A DNA stretch of 64,000 nucleotides from Noviherbaspirillum suwonense (GTDB lineage Bacteria > Pseudomonadota > Gammaproteobacteria > Burkholderiales > Burkholderiaceae_D), in the NCBI RefSeq assembly GCF_900182955.1, contig NZ_FXUL01000028.1, positions 16,858 through 80,857 of the forward strand. The letters are read 5' to 3'. The notes beneath the pieces are model-generated. The model ran no database searches. It saw only the letters and a program-made list of their open reading frames with translations, and was not told where the DNA came from. This document shows positions 61,675 to 64,000 of the stretch, piece after piece. Every line of letters begins with the position of its first letter. Position 1 is the stretch's first letter. Made by a program: the position numbers and the translations under genes.

Positions 61675-61935
61675 GGAGATTGCTCCCTGGTTTGAAGGAG
61701 CAACTCAGTACCTCGCGCTGAAGTGCGGTTCAGAACGGGGCCTGCAGCATTTACGTCGAATGGTCGCCGATGCATCCGCGGCATCGAACGTACCGCGATC
61801 CGGAGCATGCCGTCCGGGAGCCGGTTCTTCGCGTGGCGTCGCCTGCCCAATGTCCCGGGCGTCAGGACCGGGCGCTGGACTCCGGCCGCTTCGGGCCGCG
61901 GCATGCGGTTGCCGAAGCCGATGCCCGGGGTCCTG

Positions 61936-63585
61936 TCAGAAAGTCTGCCAGTCGTCGCCGGAAACCGGTGCAGGCAACCTTTCGTTCGCTGCAATCGCAG
62001 GCATGGCAGCCGTCGCGGTTGGCGCAGGCGCGGCAGGCGCGCCTGCCTCGAGCCGGAATACCTGCACGGCGGCCAGCAGCTGCTGCGCTTGGGCCTGCAG
62101 CGCGCCGGCCGCGGCGGCCGCCTCCTCGACCAGCGCCGCATTCTGCTGCGTGGCCTGGTCCATTTGCACGATGGCCTGGTTGACCTGCCCGATGCCGTCG
62201 CTCTGTTCGGCGCTGGCCGAGCTGATCTGGCCCATCATCTCGGTCACATGGCGCACGCTGGCGACGACTTCCTTCATGGTCTCGCCGGCCTGCTGCGCCA
62301 GCCGGGTGCCGCCATCGACCTGGCTGACCGAGTCGGTAATCAGGGATTTGATCTCACGCGCCGCGGAAGCGCTCTTCTGCGCGAGGCTGCGCACCTCGGT
62401 CGCGACCACGGCGAAGCCGCGGCCGTGCTCGCCCGCGCGCGCCGCTTCCACCGCCGCATTCAGCGCCAGGATGTTGGTCTGGAATGCAATGCCGTCGATG
62501 ACGCCGATGATGTCTGCGATGCGGTGCGACGCGGCATTGATGGCGCCCATGGTCTGCACCACTTCCGACACCACCTGCCCGCCCCTGACCGCCACGCCGG
62601 ACGCCGCCAGCGCCAGTTCGTTGGCGGCGCGCGCATTGTCCTCGTTCTGCCGCACCGTCGAATTGAGCTGCTCCATCGACGACGCGGTTTCCTCCAGCGA
62701 ACTGGCCTGCTGCTCGGTGCGCGAGGACAGGTCCATATTGCCCGACGCGATCTGGCCCGAAGCGGTGACGATGGTGTCGGTACCGACGCGCACGCGCGAG
62801 ACGATGTCCTTCAGGCTGTCGTTCATCTTCTTCAACGCCTGCATCAGCTTGCCGGTCTCATCGTTCCCGTTCACCGCGATATGCTGGGTCAGGTCGCCCG
62901 CCGCCACCGCGCTGGCAATGCGCACCGCTTCATCGAGCGGCCCGGTAATGGCGCGCACCAGCCTGTAGCCGATGACGAGCGCCAGCAGCAGCCCCAGCGC
63001 CACCGCCGCCGAACAGGTATTGCGCACCCACTGATAGACCGTCTGGCTGCGCTCGAAATCGGCGCGGGCGATCCCGGACTGCAGCTTGATCAGTTTATCG
63101 ATCGCGTTCTGCATCGGGACGGACAGCGTGGTGACCGGGCCATGCAGCAGTTCGATCGCATGGCCGGTATCGTCGCCGCGCACCGCCTGCGTCGCCGGCA
63201 CCAGTCCTTCGTCCAGGTACATCTTGCGCGCCGCGGTGAACTGCTCGGCAAGCTTTTGCTCGTCAGCCGTCTTCCTGCCAGCCGCATACGTCTTCCACAG
63301 CGCATCCGCTTCCTTGCGGTTCGCTTCGAGTTCCGTCATCAGGCCGCCGATTTTGGTCGACTCGGCCGTCATCGCGCGCGCCAGCAGGATCTCGTTACGA
63401 CTGATCAGGCGCGCCACGGCGTCGATCTGGCTGGTGGCGACCAGGCGATCCTGGTACAGCGACTCGATGTCGTCATTGGCGAACTTCAGGCTGACAATGC
63501 CGATGACGCCGCCGGCGACGAGTTGCAGGGACAGAAAACCGATCACGAAGATCAGGCGGGTCTTGATGGTGAGATTCTTGAGCAT
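61936..63585 (-). CDS. Methyl-accepting chemotaxis protein
   Basis: A 549-residue chemoreceptor. Membrane segment 1 is near residues 9-29 ([20 protein letters not shown]), the periplasmic four-helix-bundle sensor covers about 30-185, membrane segment 2 lies near 187-212, and HAMP follows. The signalling hairpin tip is intact: [20 protein letters not shown] then [20 protein letters not shown]. The C-terminus ends DWQTF, which matches the x-W-x-x-F pentapeptide that docks the methyltransferase CheR. The ligand is unknown. Its start is about 130 bases from the second copy of the repeat island, so the repeat lies in the upstream region of this gene. Confidence 0.95.
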   Translation of the reverse strand: MLKNLTIKTRLIFVIGFLSLQLVAGGVIGIVSLKFANDDIESLYQDRLVATSQIDAVARLISRNEILLARAMTAESTKIGGLMTELEANRKEADALWKTYAAGRKTADEQKLAEQFTAARKMYLDEGLVPATQAVRGDDTGHAIELLHGPVTTLSVPMQNAIDKLIKLQSGIARADFERSQTVYQWVRNTCSAAVALGLLLALVIGYRLVRAITGPLDEAVRIASAVAAGDLTQHIAVNGNDETGKLMQALKKMNDSLKDIVSRVRVGTDTIVTASGQIASGNMDLSSRTEQQASSLEETASSMEQLNSTVRQNEDNARAANELALAASGVAVRGGQVVSEVVQTMGAINAASHRIADIIGVIDGIAFQTNILALNAAVEAARAGEHGRGFAVVATEVRSLAQKSASAAREIKSLITDSVSQVDGGTRLAQQAGETMKEVVASVRHVTEMMGQISSASAEQSDGIGQVNQAIVQMDQATQQNAALVEEAAAAAGALQAQAQQLLAAVQVFRLEAGAPAAPAPTATAAMPAIAANERLPAPVSGDDWQTF

Positions 63586-63718
63586 TGCGGTAGGTGGGAT
63601 GGGGACAGGATGCCGACGTTATCGGACGGAAACGGTGAAACTTGAGGGGGGTGGTGGGCGTGTCGGCACGCGGGGCCGGTTATTGATGTTGGTATGGCAA
63701 TGGCATGTGGCGTCAATG

Positions 63719-64000
63719 ACGTCTGCGCAGCGACCGTTGCGGTTGCAGTTAGCGCCGCGCAGCGACCGTTGCGGTTGCGGTTGCAGTTGCAGTTGCAGTT
63801 GCAGTTGCCTGTGAAGTGGCCGTTGCCGTTGCAGTGAATCCCCGTTAGATGGCGACGCGTCGCCAGCACCTGAAACGGATAAAGAAGCGTCCGCTGTCTG
63901 AGCGTAGCGAGTTTCGGACGCTTCCCGTTTCAGGTGCTGGCGGCGCGTGCAGTCCGCGCAGCGGACCGCCATCGTAGGGGTCGCCTTTTTTGCCCCACTT
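63719..64000. repeat. Second copy of the ureC-ureE repeat island (cut by window end)
   Basis: Bases 63801-64000 are the reverse complement of 8591-8790 with about four mismatches in 200 by my reading. The 51-base core at 63877-63927 matches 8196-8246 with one mismatch, in direct orientation. Upstream of it are GTTGCGG/GTTGCAG hexamers, with about four perfect TTGCAG units. The window stops before the palindrome's centre, so the second arm cannot be seen. The bases 63586-63718 between the chemoreceptor start and the repeat hold no gene. Confidence 0.88.

Noticed and set aside
61700..61800. Possible PIP box (two TTCG motifs) before the 799-residue protein
   Set aside because: The two TTCG motifs on the minus strand are about 24 bases apart, not the 15-16 required.
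63619..63972. Similar open frame in the second island (minus strand)
   Set aside because: Shares its first half with the frame at 8577 because the DNA is repeated; the tail is unrelated and low-complexity. Near-identity is fully explained by the nucleotide repeat.

Overview
The window is about 66% G+C, densely coded DNA. It looks like the chromosome of a betaproteobacterium in the family Oxalobacteraceae (Herbaspirillum/Noviherbaspirillum-like). This rests on gene content and neighbourhoods seen by eye: urtABCDE joined to the urease genes, an intracellular PHA depolymerase and a PHA granule-region protein, a soluble rsxB-nth pair, DUF1841, and a parE-transglycosylase-parC cluster. The genus is an inference. 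No rRNA, tRNA, CRISPR array, prophage or insertion sequence was seen.

Layout. Bases 1-10878: urea uptake and hydrolysis. The end of urtA, then urtBCDE, ureDABC, a 1.1 kb repeat island, and ureEFG. Bases 10879-17012: mixed housekeeping genes (a CinA-like protein, an EI24 membrane protein, a hydrolase, an FKBP isomerase, a PHA-related protein, a 2-hydroxyacid dehydrogenase, an ion antiporter). Bases 17270-25173: ferredoxin and its reductase, phaZ, rsxB-nth-DUF1841, two small cytochromes c and an MFS transporter. Bases 25266-27896: a MoxR ATPase/acetyltransferase/VWA operon. Bases 28071-33315: topoisomerase IV genes behind a LexA-type operator, with a lytic transglycosylase gene between the subunits. 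Bases 33533-38849: aminotransferase/RidA pair, htpG with a sigma-32 promoter, a REP-like inverted pair and a ketopantoate reductase. Bases 39052-43953: an accessory, lower-G+C stretch with a leucine-rich-repeat protein, an MFS transporter and a four-gene outer-membrane lipoprotein operon built around a CsgG-like protein. Bases 44265-48933: a DNA glycosylase, a spermidine-synthase-like protein, an orphan GspE ATPase and an HDOD-GGDEF protein. Bases 49029-55016: phospholipase A, a secreted protein, an SDR, an aldolase and a FUSC membrane protein. Bases 55130-63585: a hybrid histidine kinase with its own periplasmic binding protein, a 799-residue orphan helical protein and a chemoreceptor. The window ends inside a second copy of the repeat island.

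How the genes work together. The first 10.9 kb form one physiological unit: UrtA-E import urea, UreABC hydrolyse it to ammonia and carbamate, and UreDEFG load nickel into the enzyme. The binding-protein/kinase pair and the chemoreceptor give a sensing block at the other end.

The most unusual structure is the repeat island between ureC and ureE. It is a roughly 1 kb imperfect palindrome centred near base 8456, built from nested hairpins and hexanucleotide-periodic DNA that includes twenty perfect GCAACT units. A second copy begins near 63719 and matches it at about 98% over 200 bases by my reading. Paired hairpins keep their loop while both stem strands change, which suggests that structure is under selection. 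Other points worth a second look are the LexA-like box before parE, the CsgG-like four-lipoprotein operon, the LRR and helical-repeat orphan proteins, and the binding-protein/kinase pair.
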